From assembly GCA_040830545.1 (NCBI GenBank), contig JBFOMB010000115.1, forward strand, positions 1-32,915: a stretch of DNA of 32,915 nucleotides. Reading direction: 5' to 3'. The first letter of the stretch is position 1, and the number at the start of each line of letters is the position of its first letter. Origin of the DNA: HXMU1420-2 sp040830545 (GTDB taxonomy: Bacteria; Pseudomonadota; Alphaproteobacteria; Rhodobacterales; Rhodobacteraceae). The notes beneath the pieces are model-generated. The model was not told the origin of the DNA. It ran no database searches and saw only the letters and a list, made by a program, of their open reading frames with translations. The position numbers and the translations under genes were made by a program. Shown here piece after piece: positions 16,725 through 24,871 of the stretch.

Positions 16725-18518
16725 ATGCGATTTTTGATGCTTTTGATTTGCTTTGTTTTTGTCGGCGCGGCGGTCGCATTGGCAGCCGACGAAAAACGGG
16801 TGGCGCTGGTGGTTGGCAATGGCGGCTACACGCAGGTGCCGTTTCTGGACAATCCGACCAACGACGCAACCGACCTTGCGGCGGCTTTGGGGCGGGTCGG
16901 GTTTGATGTGACGCTGTTGCTGGACGCCGACGACCGCGATCTGCGACGGGGCCTGCGCGATTTTGCTCGTGTGGCTGCAACAGCGGATGTGTCGCTCGTC
17001 TATTTCGCTGGGCACGGGATCGAAGTGGACAAGGTCAACTATCTCTTACCGGTAAACACGCAGCTCATGAGCGGACTCGACATTGAATACGAGGCAATCC
17101 CGCTCGACCTGATCATGCGGTCGCTGGCGCAGTCCAAAGGGATCAAGATCGTGCTGATCGACGCCTGCCGCGACAATCCATTTGCCGAGCGGTTGATCAC
17201 CGATGGCAGCACGCGGTCCATCGGGATCGGGTTGGGCCGGGTCGACCCGGTGGGCGGAGTCCTGCCCGGCGGTATCCTGCTGGGGTATGCGGCGCGAGAA
17301 GGGACCGTTGCGTTGGACGGAGTGGGACGGAACTCGCCCTATGCGCAGGCCCTGCTGGAATTCATCGAGGAACCGGGACTGGAATTGAGCAAGATGATGC
17401 GCAAGGTGCGGGACCGGGTATTTGAGCTGACCGATGGTCAGCAGGAACCGTTCACCTATGGCTCGCTGCCGGGCGATGACATCTATTTCATACCACCGGT
17501 GGTGCAGGCGGCTCTGCCGGCGACACCGGCGGCCCCTGCGCCCGATACAGGACATGCTGAGTTTGTGGCAGCGTTTGCCAAGGCCCAGGAATTCGACACT
17601 CTGACGTGGTGGGCGGATTTCCTGCGCGACCATGCGGATCGCGCCGACGATCCGCTGATGCAGATTGCGATGAAACGGCACGCGGAATTGCAAGCTGAAA
17701 GGGACAAGCGCGAAGCGGAGCGAAAACGAGCGCCATGGTTGACGCCGCAAGCGGGATGGAACGGGTATCAAGAACCGGAATTTACGCGAAACGAACGCGT
17801 CCTGATCCAAACCGCGCTGTTGTATATGGGATTTGATCCCGGTCCGCCGGACGGGGCGTTTGGGTCGAAAACCCGGAGCGCCATTTCCGCTGCTCGCAAT
17901 ACGGCAGGTTTGAGCCGAGGCTCGCAGGTTGATCGCGCGTTGGCAAAGGTGTTACCCAACGTGCCGGCCATTGATGCACTGAAGTCTGACAAAGCTAGGA
18001 ACTACAAAGACGCCGATACATCTGACTTGTTGGAACCGAGATTGATCAGGGCGTTTGAAGTCTTCAAATACAGCGAAATCAATTTCGACTATTTTCGAGG
18101 GCATCTGTACATTGCCGTGATTTCCCGAAACGATTGGCAATTTGCCAACACACGCGCGCATGAGCTGGGCGGCCATTTGGTCACAATTGGAACAGCTGCT
18201 GAAAACAGGTTCGTACATGATCTGTTTTTGGGTGACCCCCGATTTTATACAGTTGATGCCGACGGCTACACGCATGGACCTCATATTGGCCTCTATCAAG
18301 TCAATCTGGATCGTGAGCCACGAGGCGGGTGGGCCTGGGTGACAGGTGAGCCCATGACCTATTCAAATTGGTCGCCGGGCAATCCTGACAACCATAAGGG
18401 CAACCAGCATTTCGGGGCATTTTATCGAAAAGCGAAAGACAGACACCGGCTGCCTGGTCCTATCAAATGGGATGACACAACGGGCCGTGGACGCTCGGCG
18501 GTATTCGAAATCGAATAG
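16725..18518 (+). CDS. exported caspase-family (C14) protein with PG-binding-like and C-type-lectin-like domains
   Basis: The 597-aa product begins with a hydrophobic signal sequence (about residues 1-21) and should leave the cytoplasm. Residues about 24-250 form a caspase-like fold: a GNGGY first strand, the catalytic His97 in YFAGHG and the catalytic Cys148 in LIDACRDN. An Ala-Pro linker and charged helix follow. Residues about 354-410 (ERVLIQTALLYMGFDPGPPDGAFGSKT) look like a peptidoglycan-binding-1 repeat. Residues about 455-597 read as a C-type lectin fold: GGHLVTI, WVTGEPMTYSNWSPGNPDN, then KWDD. No cysteines are seen there, so the usual disulfides are absent. Base composition drops sharply after about 17980. 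It lies 119 bp upstream of the moxR/bat operon on the same strand. Substrate and role are unknown. Confidence 0.82.
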   Translation: MRFLMLLICFVFVGAAVALAADEKRVALVVGNGGYTQVPFLDNPTNDATDLAAALGRVGFDVTLLLDADDRDLRRGLRDFARVAATADVSLVYFAGHGIEVDKVNYLLPVNTQLMSGLDIEYEAIPLDLIMRSLAQSKGIKIVLIDACRDNPFAERLITDGSTRSIGIGLGRVDPVGGVLPGGILLGYAAREGTVALDGVGRNSPYAQALLEFIEEPGLELSKMMRKVRDRVFELTDGQQEPFTYGSLPGDDIYFIPPVVQAALPATPAAPAPDTGHAEFVAAFAKAQEFDTLTWWADFLRDHADRADDPLMQIAMKRHAELQAERDKREAERKRAPWLTPQAGWNGYQEPEFTRNERVLIQTALLYMGFDPGPPDGAFGSKTRSAISAARNTAGLSRGSQVDRALAKVLPNVPAIDALKSDKARNYKDADTSDLLEPRLIRAFEVFKYSEINFDYFRGHLYIAVISRNDWQFANTRAHELGGHLVTIGTAAENRFVHDLFLGDPRFYTVDADGYTHGPHIGLYQVNLDREPRGGWAWVTGEPMTYSNWSPGNPDNHKGNQHFGAFYRKAKDRHRLPGPIKWDDTTGRGRSAVFEIE

Positions 18519-18637
18519 CTCGCTTCATCCAGTCCATACAATCACGCCGCGTCTCGCGTTGACCCGGTGCGCGTTTTTCGGGCAGGCTGGGGTCAGGTGT
18601 TTCCCAATCCAAGTTTGTATATCAGAAGGTTCGTTTC

Positions 18638-19633
18638 ATGCCCGACACCACTCTCTCTGCCCGTGATCAGATATCTGCGCTTCAGGATCGGATGGGAGAA
18701 GCGATAATCGGGCAAAAGGCCGTGGTGGAGCGTTTGGTGATTGGCCTGCTGGCGAACGGGAACCTGTTGGTCGAGGGTCTGCCAGGGCTGGCAAAAACCC
18801 GCGCGATCAAGGCGTTGGCGAAAAACCTTGAATGTGACTTCAGCCGGATACAGTTCACGCCCGACCTGTTGCCGTCGGATGTGACCGGCACCGAGGTGTA
18901 TCACCAGACCGCTGAGGGCGCTGAATTCCGGTTCGAGGCTGGGCCGATCTTTGCCAACGTGGTGCTGGCGGATGAAATCAACCGCGCCCCGGCCAAGGTG
19001 CAGGCGGCGTTGCTGGAGGCGATGGAAGAACGGCAGGTGACGGTTGCGGGCAAGACGCACAAGCTGCCGCCGTTGTTTATGGTGATTGCCACCCAGAACC
19101 CAGCGGAGCAGTCGGGCACCTATCCTCTGCCCGAGGCGCAGATGTACCCCGTCCTGCTGGCTGTGATGATCACCTATCCGCCGGTCGAGGACGAGGTTGA
19201 GGTGATCCGCCTAGTGCGTGGGGAAGAAATCGCGGCGGGGAGCGGGGGCGACAAATCTGAAAAGCCGCCCGCGATCCCGCAGGCCGCGGTGTTCGAGGCG
19301 CGGCAGGCCATCGGGCAAATCCACGTCTCGGACGCGATGGATCGTTACATGGCGGACATCGTGAACGCGACACGTTTTCCTGATCGGTTCGGTGACGACC
19401 TGAAACGATGGATCGAGATTGGGGCGTCGCCGCGTGCGTCGCTGGCGCTGGACAAATGCGGGCGGACCCACACGTGGTTGCGGGGGCGCGACTATGTCGG
19501 CCCGGAGGATGTGCGCGCGATTGCGCCGGACGTGCTGCGCCACCGGCTGGCGTTGAGCTACGAGGCGCAGGGCGAGGGCATCAGCGCGGACATGGTCGTG
19601 GCGGAATTGCTCCGCCAGGTAGCACTGCCCTGA
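18638..19633 (+). CDS. moxR: MoxR-family AAA+ ATPase
   Basis: The 331-aa protein is a standard MoxR ATPase: Walker A GLPGLAKT at 47-54, Walker B VVLADEINRAPAKVQAALLE near 107-125, and sensor I in FMVIATQNPAEQSGTYPLPE. The C-terminal lid subdomain with SPRASLALDKCGR is typical. MoxR proteins act as cytosolic chaperone-like ATPases that work with vWA partners. It is the first gene of a six-gene Bat operon, followed 10 bp later by DUF58, the usual partner. AGAAGG lies ahead of the ATG. I could not find a convincing promoter in the 119 bp before it. Confidence 0.94.
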   Translation: MPDTTLSARDQISALQDRMGEAIIGQKAVVERLVIGLLANGNLLVEGLPGLAKTRAIKALAKNLECDFSRIQFTPDLLPSDVTGTEVYHQTAEGAEFRFEAGPIFANVVLADEINRAPAKVQAALLEAMEERQVTVAGKTHKLPPLFMVIATQNPAEQSGTYPLPEAQMYPVLLAVMITYPPVEDEVEVIRLVRGEEIAAGSGGDKSEKPPAIPQAAVFEARQAIGQIHVSDAMDRYMADIVNATRFPDRFGDDLKRWIEIGASPRASLALDKCGRTHTWLRGRDYVGPEDVRAIAPDVLRHRLALSYEAQGEGISADMVVAELLRQVALP

Positions 19634-19643
19634 GGGCGGGCGG

Positions 19644-20645
19644 GTGGCCGGGACCTCCAGAGCCAGTCGTGCGGCACGCAGCCGGGTGCAACCCGCACGT
19701 CCCGTCGTACGCGATGATGCAGATCCACGCATCCACACGACGCTCAGCCATTTGCGCGGTTTGGAACCCCGCGCACGAAGCCTCAGTTTCCTGCCGCACC
19801 AACCTGCGCAGTCGATCCTGAACGGTCGCCATGCCTCGCGCCTGCGAGGGCGGGGACTGAATTTCGAGGAATTGCGCACCTATCTGCCCGGTGACGACAT
19901 TCGCGCGATTGACTGGAAGGTCACGGCGCGCACGGGGGAAGCCTATGTGCGGGTCATGACCGAAGAACGTGACCGTCCGGCGCTGATCGTGGTGGACCAG
20001 CGGATGTCGATGTTCTTTGGCTCGCGGCTGAACATGAAATCAGTGACGGCGTCTGAGGCGGCAGCGCTGGCAGCGTTTCGTATTCTGGATCAGGGCGACC
20101 GGGTCGGTGGTATCGTGTTCGGTGATCAGCATCTGGCCGAGGTGCGCCCGCAGCGCAGCCGCGCCGCCTTGCACCGTTTTCTGACGGCGCTGGCCGATGC
20201 CAACACGCTGCTTCACGCCGAGGCGCCTCAAGTTGACCCAATGCCGCTGACCCGCGTGCTGCGGTCGGTCGCCAATATCGCACGGCGCGACCATCTGATC
20301 CTTGTGCTCAGTGACTTCGACGTGGTCGATGCGGAGACGGAACGGTTGGTGTCCGGGCTGTCCCGTCACAACGATCTGATCCTTGGGCTGGTGACCGATC
20401 CCACCGCGCAGGAGGTGCCCGAGGGGCTGAACCTTGTCGTTTCGGATGGTGAATTGCAGGCCGAGATCGATACGGGTGACGCACGCACCCGCCAATCCCT
20501 GCAGGAGATGTCCGAGGGGCGACTGGCTCAGGTGCTGGACTGGCAGCGCCGGTTTGGTGTGCCGGTCCTGCCGCTGTCTTCTGCCGAGGAAACATTGCCG
20601 CAACTGCGCCGTTTGATGGGTCTGGGACCGGGGCGGCGGCGATGA
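19644..20645 (+). CDS. DUF58 protein, MoxR partner of the Bat operon
   Basis: The 333-aa frame starts at GTG 19644 after AGGGCGGG; the arginine-rich first 25 residues are poorly conserved in style, so the start is uncertain. The DUF58 hallmark is present at about 60-110: GRGLNFEELRTYLPGDDIR followed by AIDWKVTARTGEAYVR and TEERDRP. A vWA-like domain follows (LIVVDQRMSMFFGS, VLVLSDFD). The first aspartate site is altered from DxSxS to DQRMS, so metal binding may be weak or absent. No membrane segment is obvious. The DUF4381 gene overlaps its end by ATGA. DUF58 proteins are constant companions of MoxR ATPases; the biochemical role is unproven. Confidence 0.88.
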   Translation: MAGTSRASRAARSRVQPARPVVRDDADPRIHTTLSHLRGLEPRARSLSFLPHQPAQSILNGRHASRLRGRGLNFEELRTYLPGDDIRAIDWKVTARTGEAYVRVMTEERDRPALIVVDQRMSMFFGSRLNMKSVTASEAAALAAFRILDQGDRVGGIVFGDQHLAEVRPQRSRAALHRFLTALADANTLLHAEAPQVDPMPLTRVLRSVANIARRDHLILVLSDFDVVDAETERLVSGLSRHNDLILGLVTDPTAQEVPEGLNLVVSDGELQAEIDTGDARTRQSLQEMSEGRLAQVLDWQRRFGVPVLPLSSAEETLPQLRRLMGLGPGRRR

Positions 20646-21121
20646 GTGACGAAACGGCTGAAACCGGTGAGGCCACCAACCTGATTGACTTGCTGGATCA
20701 GTTGATCCTGCCCGAAGACCCTGCGCCGATCCCCTTGACACCGGAAACCGCGGGTTGGTGGGTTGTGGGGGCTGCGCTGCTGGTCGCGCTGCTGTGGTTC
20801 GTTCGGCATTGGGCGCAGGAATGGCGCGCCAACGCTTACCGTCGCGCGGCGATTCGAGAGTTGGAGGGCGTCGGTGAAGACCCCGCTGCCATTGCCGCGA
20901 TCATGCGGCGCACAGCGCTGGCGGCCTGGCCCAGGGACGAGGTTGCAGGGCTGACGGGCGAGGATTGGGTCGCCTTCCTGCGCCATAGTGGGGATTTCCC
21001 GGAACCCATGGCCCGCACACTGGCCCGCGCGCCGTATGAGCCGGGCATCGAACCGGACGAAGGGTTGTCGCTGGCGGCAGAGGCATGGATACGCCACCAC
21101 CGCGTTGGAGGCGTGACATGA
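20642..21121 (+). CDS. DUF4381 membrane protein of the Bat operon
   Basis: The 159-aa protein has one membrane helix at about 38-58 (GWWVVGAALLVALLWFVRHWA) after an acidic, proline-containing N-terminus. A cytoplasmic helical domain follows with the typical AIMRRTALAAWPRDEVAGLTGEDWVAFL segment of DUF4381. It overlaps both neighbours by ATGA, which suggests tight translational coupling and a stoichiometric complex with the vWA proteins. The family is found almost only in MoxR-Bat operons of proteobacteria. Its own activity is unknown. Confidence 0.88.
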   Translation: MSDETAETGEATNLIDLLDQLILPEDPAPIPLTPETAGWWVVGAALLVALLWFVRHWAQEWRANAYRRAAIRELEGVGEDPAAIAAIMRRTALAAWPRDEVAGLTGEDWVAFLRHSGDFPEPMARTLARAPYEPGIEPDEGLSLAAEAWIRHHRVGGVT

Positions 21122-22101
21122 TCACGCTGGGCTTCCCCTGGGCGCTGATCCTGTTGTCCCTGCCTTATCTGGTCTGGCGACTGGTCCCACCTTTGCGGGA
21201 AAAGGTGCCAGCGCTGCGTTTCCCCTTCTTCCGGCGCATTGCCGAGGCTGCCGGGGCCGAGGCGCGCGCCGGTGCCGTGGTCCGGGCGCGGACGCGGGCG
21301 CAGATGGGTTTGGCGCTGGTGGCCTGGGGGCTGATCGTCCTGGCGCTGGCACAGCCCGAACGCGTCGGCAAACCTGTGGAACGAACCAAGGCCGCGCGCG
21401 ATGTGGTGCTGGCGATTGACATCTCCGGCTCCATGGATACGCGCGATTTTAAGGGTGAGGACGGCAAGCCTGTGCAACGCTTCGAGGCGGTGCGCGGTGT
21501 GGTCGAAGAATTTGTGCAGGGACGCGACGGGGACCGTATGGCGCTGATCGTCTTTGGCTCGAAAGCCTATGTGCAGGCCCCGCTGACCGAAGATCTGGAT
21601 ACCATCGTCGAACTCCTGAACCGGACTCAAGTTGGTATGGCCGGGCCGCACACCGCGCTGGGGGACTCCATCGGCCTTGCCATTCGCACGTTCGAAGCCA
21701 GCGAGATCGAAGATCGCCTGCTGATCCTGCTGTCGGATGGGTCGGACACGGCCAGCCGGATGAGCCCGCTCAATGCCGCTGAAATTGCGCGGGGCGACGG
21801 GGTGGTGATCGTGACGATCGGCGTAGGCGACCCGGAGGCCTCAGGCGAGGATCGCGTGGATCTGGGTGCGTTGCAGGATATCGCGGGACGCACGGGTGGG
21901 TCTTATTTCTATGCCTCGGACGAGGCTGCGTTGCAGGACGTTTATGACCGCGTGGACGCGATGGCGCCCCGGATCACCGATACGCTGACCTATCGACCGA
22001 AACGGTCACTGGCCCATTGGCCGATGGGGATTGCTGTGCTGCTGGGCCTGTTGGGGGTTGCCGTGCTGCATCTGCGTACACCGCGGAGGCGAGCGACATG
22101 A
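21118..22101 (+). CDS. batA: BatA-like membrane-anchored vWA protein
   Basis: The start is ATG 21118, overlapping the DUF4381 stop; a longer frame from 21085 is not needed. The 327-aa protein has N-terminal membrane helices at about 4-22 and 62-79, a vWA domain and a C-terminal helix (HWPMGIAVLLGLLGVAVLHL). The MIDAS is intact: DISGS at 101-105, the TALGDS threonine and the LSDGSD aspartate. BatA proteins place a vWA domain between two helices and are thought to bind the MoxR ATPase or envelope clients. It ends in an ATGA overlap with the BatB-like gene. Confidence 0.92.
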   Translation: MITLGFPWALILLSLPYLVWRLVPPLREKVPALRFPFFRRIAEAAGAEARAGAVVRARTRAQMGLALVAWGLIVLALAQPERVGKPVERTKAARDVVLAIDISGSMDTRDFKGEDGKPVQRFEAVRGVVEEFVQGRDGDRMALIVFGSKAYVQAPLTEDLDTIVELLNRTQVGMAGPHTALGDSIGLAIRTFEASEIEDRLLILLSDGSDTASRMSPLNAAEIARGDGVVIVTIGVGDPEASGEDRVDLGALQDIAGRTGGSYFYASDEAALQDVYDRVDAMAPRITDTLTYRPKRSLAHWPMGIAVLLGLLGVAVLHLRTPRRRAT

Positions 22102-23630
22102 CCGGGTTTGGCATCGCTTTGGAGGCGTTCCATTTCCTGCGTCCTCTGTGGCTGTTGACCGTTCTGGCGTTGCTGATCCTGTGGATCGCAGTTCGTCGTG
22201 CCCAAACCCGCCGTGACCCCGCGCCCGAAGGGTTGGCCCCGCATCTGCGCAAGGCTCTCACCATCGGAGAGGCGGCTGGTCGCCGCATCCTGCCCATTGA
22301 CGGTGTGATCCTGACGCTGGTCCTGTTGGCTCTTGGCGCTGCCGGGCCCACGTGGTCGCGTCAACCCGACCCATTCATGGCGCAATCCGCGCCGTTGGTG
22401 GTGGCGCTCAAGGTGACGCCCTCGATGGAGGAACTGGATGTCGCGCCCTCCCGTCTGGAACGGGGGAAACAGAAGGTGCGCGACTTGCTGGACCTGCGCG
22501 CGGGCGCGCGCACCGCGCTGGTGGCCTATGCGGGCACGGCCCATTCCGTTGTCCCGATGACCGAAGACCCGGGTGTCATGGTGCCTTACCTTGAAGGGCT
22601 GAGCCCCGACATCATGCCAAGCGAAGGCAATCGCGGGGCAGACGCGTTGACGCTCGCTCTGGACCTGCTGGCGCGGGAGGACATGCCGGGCGGGGTTCTG
22701 TTTGTGACGGATACGATCAATCCGGGCGACGTGGCCGCGCTCAACGAGGCAGAAGTCAGCGTTGCTGTGCTGGAGATGTTGCCGGTAGGCCAAGATGACC
22801 CGGGCATCGACCAACTGAGCGTGGCCGTGGAGCGTGTCACTCCCGATGACGGCGACATACGCGCCGTGGACAGGATGCTGGCCGCTGCCTACCGGCAGGC
22901 CCTGCTGGAGGACAACGATCAGCCCTGGCAGGATCGCGGGCCTTGGCTGGCCTGGCCCGCCGCGTTGTTGACGCTTCTGTGGTTTCGGCGGGGTTGGACC
23001 ATGCGATGGGCGGTCATCACCGCGCTGGCGCTGGTGTGGCAACCGCAAACCGCACGGGCGGATGGTATTGCCGATTGGTTCCTGACGGCGGACCAACAGG
23101 GACGGCTGGCTTATCAGCGCAAGGATTACTCCCGTGCGGCGGAACTGTTCGAGGACCCGCTGTGGCGTGGATATGCGCAATACAAGGCCGGGCAATATGC
23201 GGATGCGGTTGAAACCCTGTCACGCGTGGAAACGGCAGAGGCGGCATTCACACAGGGCATCGCGGCAATTCGCAATCGGGCCTATCGCGATGGCGCGCGA
23301 GCTTTTGAAACTGCCCTGTCCCGAGACCCGGAGTACCCCGGCGCGGCGGAAAACCTAGTTCTGACGCAGCAGATCATCGAATACGTCGAATCCGCGCGCG
23401 AGCAGTCGGATACGGGTGAAGACAGCGGCATTGGCGCAGATGACGTTGTGTTCGACAACGAGGCAGCGCGAGGGGCTGAGACGCAGATGGAGGCCGCGCA
23501 GGAGGACGGCGCAGGCCTGCTGACAGCGGATCAATGGATGAACACCGTCGACACGCGCACCGGCGATTTCTTGCGGCAGCGTTTCGCGCTGGAGGCGTCG
23601 CAGGCCGCGCGGCAGGGGGGCGAGGAATGA
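22098..23630 (+). CDS. batB: BatB-like vWA protein fused to a TPR (BatC-like) domain
   Basis: The start is ATG 22098 in the ATGA overlap with batA. The 510-aa protein has two N-terminal helices, a vWA domain, another helix near 295-330, then a TPR-like region at about 340-430 (LAYQRKDYSRAAELFEDP, QYKAGQYADAVETLSRVE, FETALSRDPEYPGAAENLVL). An acidic tail follows. This combines what other bacteria encode as BatB and BatC. The MIDAS is degenerate: where BatA has DISGS this protein has KVTPS (105-109), while the later VTDT aspartate remains. It may be a non-metal-binding scaffold in the complex. It ends in an ATGA overlap with batD. Confidence 0.9.
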   Translation: MTGFGIALEAFHFLRPLWLLTVLALLILWIAVRRAQTRRDPAPEGLAPHLRKALTIGEAAGRRILPIDGVILTLVLLALGAAGPTWSRQPDPFMAQSAPLVVALKVTPSMEELDVAPSRLERGKQKVRDLLDLRAGARTALVAYAGTAHSVVPMTEDPGVMVPYLEGLSPDIMPSEGNRGADALTLALDLLAREDMPGGVLFVTDTINPGDVAALNEAEVSVAVLEMLPVGQDDPGIDQLSVAVERVTPDDGDIRAVDRMLAAAYRQALLEDNDQPWQDRGPWLAWPAALLTLLWFRRGWTMRWAVITALALVWQPQTARADGIADWFLTADQQGRLAYQRKDYSRAAELFEDPLWRGYAQYKAGQYADAVETLSRVETAEAAFTQGIAAIRNRAYRDGARAFETALSRDPEYPGAAENLVLTQQIIEYVESAREQSDTGEDSGIGADDVVFDNEAARGAETQMEAAQEDGAGLLTADQWMNTVDTRTGDFLRQRFALEASQAARQGGEE

Positions 23631-24862
23631 TGCGCTGGCTCCTTGCCCTGCTGATTATGGCCACCGCCGCAACGGCGGAGGAGGATGGCCCAACGCTGAG
23701 CACCGAGGTGAAAGAAACAGAGGCGATCCCGGGCCAGTTCCTGACCGTGCGGATCACGGTTCTGGTTCCGACCTACATGCCGCAACCGCCGGTCTGGCCC
23801 AGCTATGAAGCCCCGAACCTGCTGGTGCGGTTGCCGGAAAAATCGACCTCCCCAACAAGCCAACGCATCGGTAGTGCTACATGGTCCGGCATCACCCGCC
23901 GTTATCAGATTTCGCCCATGGTGCCGGGGGGCTTCACTCTGCCCGCGTCAGAGGTGATCGTGACCTGGGCAGACCCGGACACAAACGAGCCGCGTCAAAC
24001 CATGCTGCGGACAGAGCCCGTGACGTTGACGGGTGTGGTGCCCGAAGGGGCCGAGGGGCTGGACCCGTTCATTGCCGCCGAGAGTTTGGAGCTGAAGGCG
24101 ACTGTTGAGGGTGAACCGGCGCAGATGAAACCGGGGGACAGCGTGATCCGCACTTTGGTGGCCACGGTCGACGGCACGTCGCCCATGTTCCTGCCCTCGC
24201 TTGCGCCGCAAGTGGAGGTACCGGGATTGCGCGTCTACCCGGACGAACCCGCGTTGGAGGAGACCGACAACCGGGGTGAACTGTCTGGAATGCGGACCGA
24301 ACGCGTGACCTATCTGGCCGAAGGCGGTGGGTCGGGACAGGTTGATGGTGTGACACTCGACTGGTTCAACTTGAAGACAGGCAAGGTCGAAACCGCCTCG
24401 ATAGATGGGTTTGATGTCCAGATCGAAGGCCCGCCATTGCAAACCGGGCCACGGGTCACGCGAGCGCAAGTTGTCCGCTGGCTGGTGGGACTGGTCGGAG
24501 CCCTGATTGTGCTGTTCGTGATTCAAAGGGCGTGGCCGATGATCCAGCGCTGGCGCGCGGCGCGCAATGCACGATATGTATCCTCGGAACGCTATGCGTG
24601 GCGCGAGGTGAAGCGCGCGGTGAACGCCCGAAATCTGGGCGCCGTGTTTGTGGCGTTGGACGTTTGGTACGAGCGACGAGGGGATCGGGAAACCGCTGCA
24701 GTCGCGGCTGCATTACAGGTGCTCGAACGGGCCAAATATGGCGCTGATCGCGGAGCGAAGCTGTCAGATGCATGGGCTGAACTGACGCGGAGTTTGCAGC
24801 ACCAGCGTAACAACACAAGACGTCGCCGTCGAACTCAGGTCGTTCTGCCTGCGCTGAACTGA
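23627..24862 (+). CDS. batD: BatD-like (oxygen tolerance) exported membrane protein
   Basis: Two adjacent ATG codons (23627 and 23630) can start it; the first forms the ATGA overlap with batB. The 411-aa product has a signal sequence (MRWLLALLIMATAATA). A periplasmic immunoglobulin-like region with the BatD pattern (FLTVRITVLVPTYMPQPP, then the GSATWSGITRRYQISPMVPGGFTLP stretch) follows. One membrane helix near 285-303 and a basic cytoplasmic tail complete it. BatD proteins are the large periplasmic partner of BatA/BatB. It is the last operon gene and ends 9 bp from the convergent flippase gene, with no terminator in between. Confidence 0.88.
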   Translation: MMRWLLALLIMATAATAEEDGPTLSTEVKETEAIPGQFLTVRITVLVPTYMPQPPVWPSYEAPNLLVRLPEKSTSPTSQRIGSATWSGITRRYQISPMVPGGFTLPASEVIVTWADPDTNEPRQTMLRTEPVTLTGVVPEGAEGLDPFIAAESLELKATVEGEPAQMKPGDSVIRTLVATVDGTSPMFLPSLAPQVEVPGLRVYPDEPALEETDNRGELSGMRTERVTYLAEGGGSGQVDGVTLDWFNLKTGKVETASIDGFDVQIEGPPLQTGPRVTRAQVVRWLVGLVGALIVLFVIQRAWPMIQRWRAARNARYVSSERYAWREVKRAVNARNLGAVFVALDVWYERRGDRETAAVAAALQVLERAKYGADRGAKLSDAWAELTRSLQHQRNNTRRRRRTQVVLPALN

Positions 24863-24871
24863 ACTCGGTCC

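Noticed and set aside
16725..18518. Reading the caspase-like gene as a cytoplasmic anti-phage effector
   Set aside because: The N-terminal signal sequence and the PG-binding and lectin-like modules point outside the cytoplasm, and no nucleic-acid sensor or nucleotide cyclase lies nearby.
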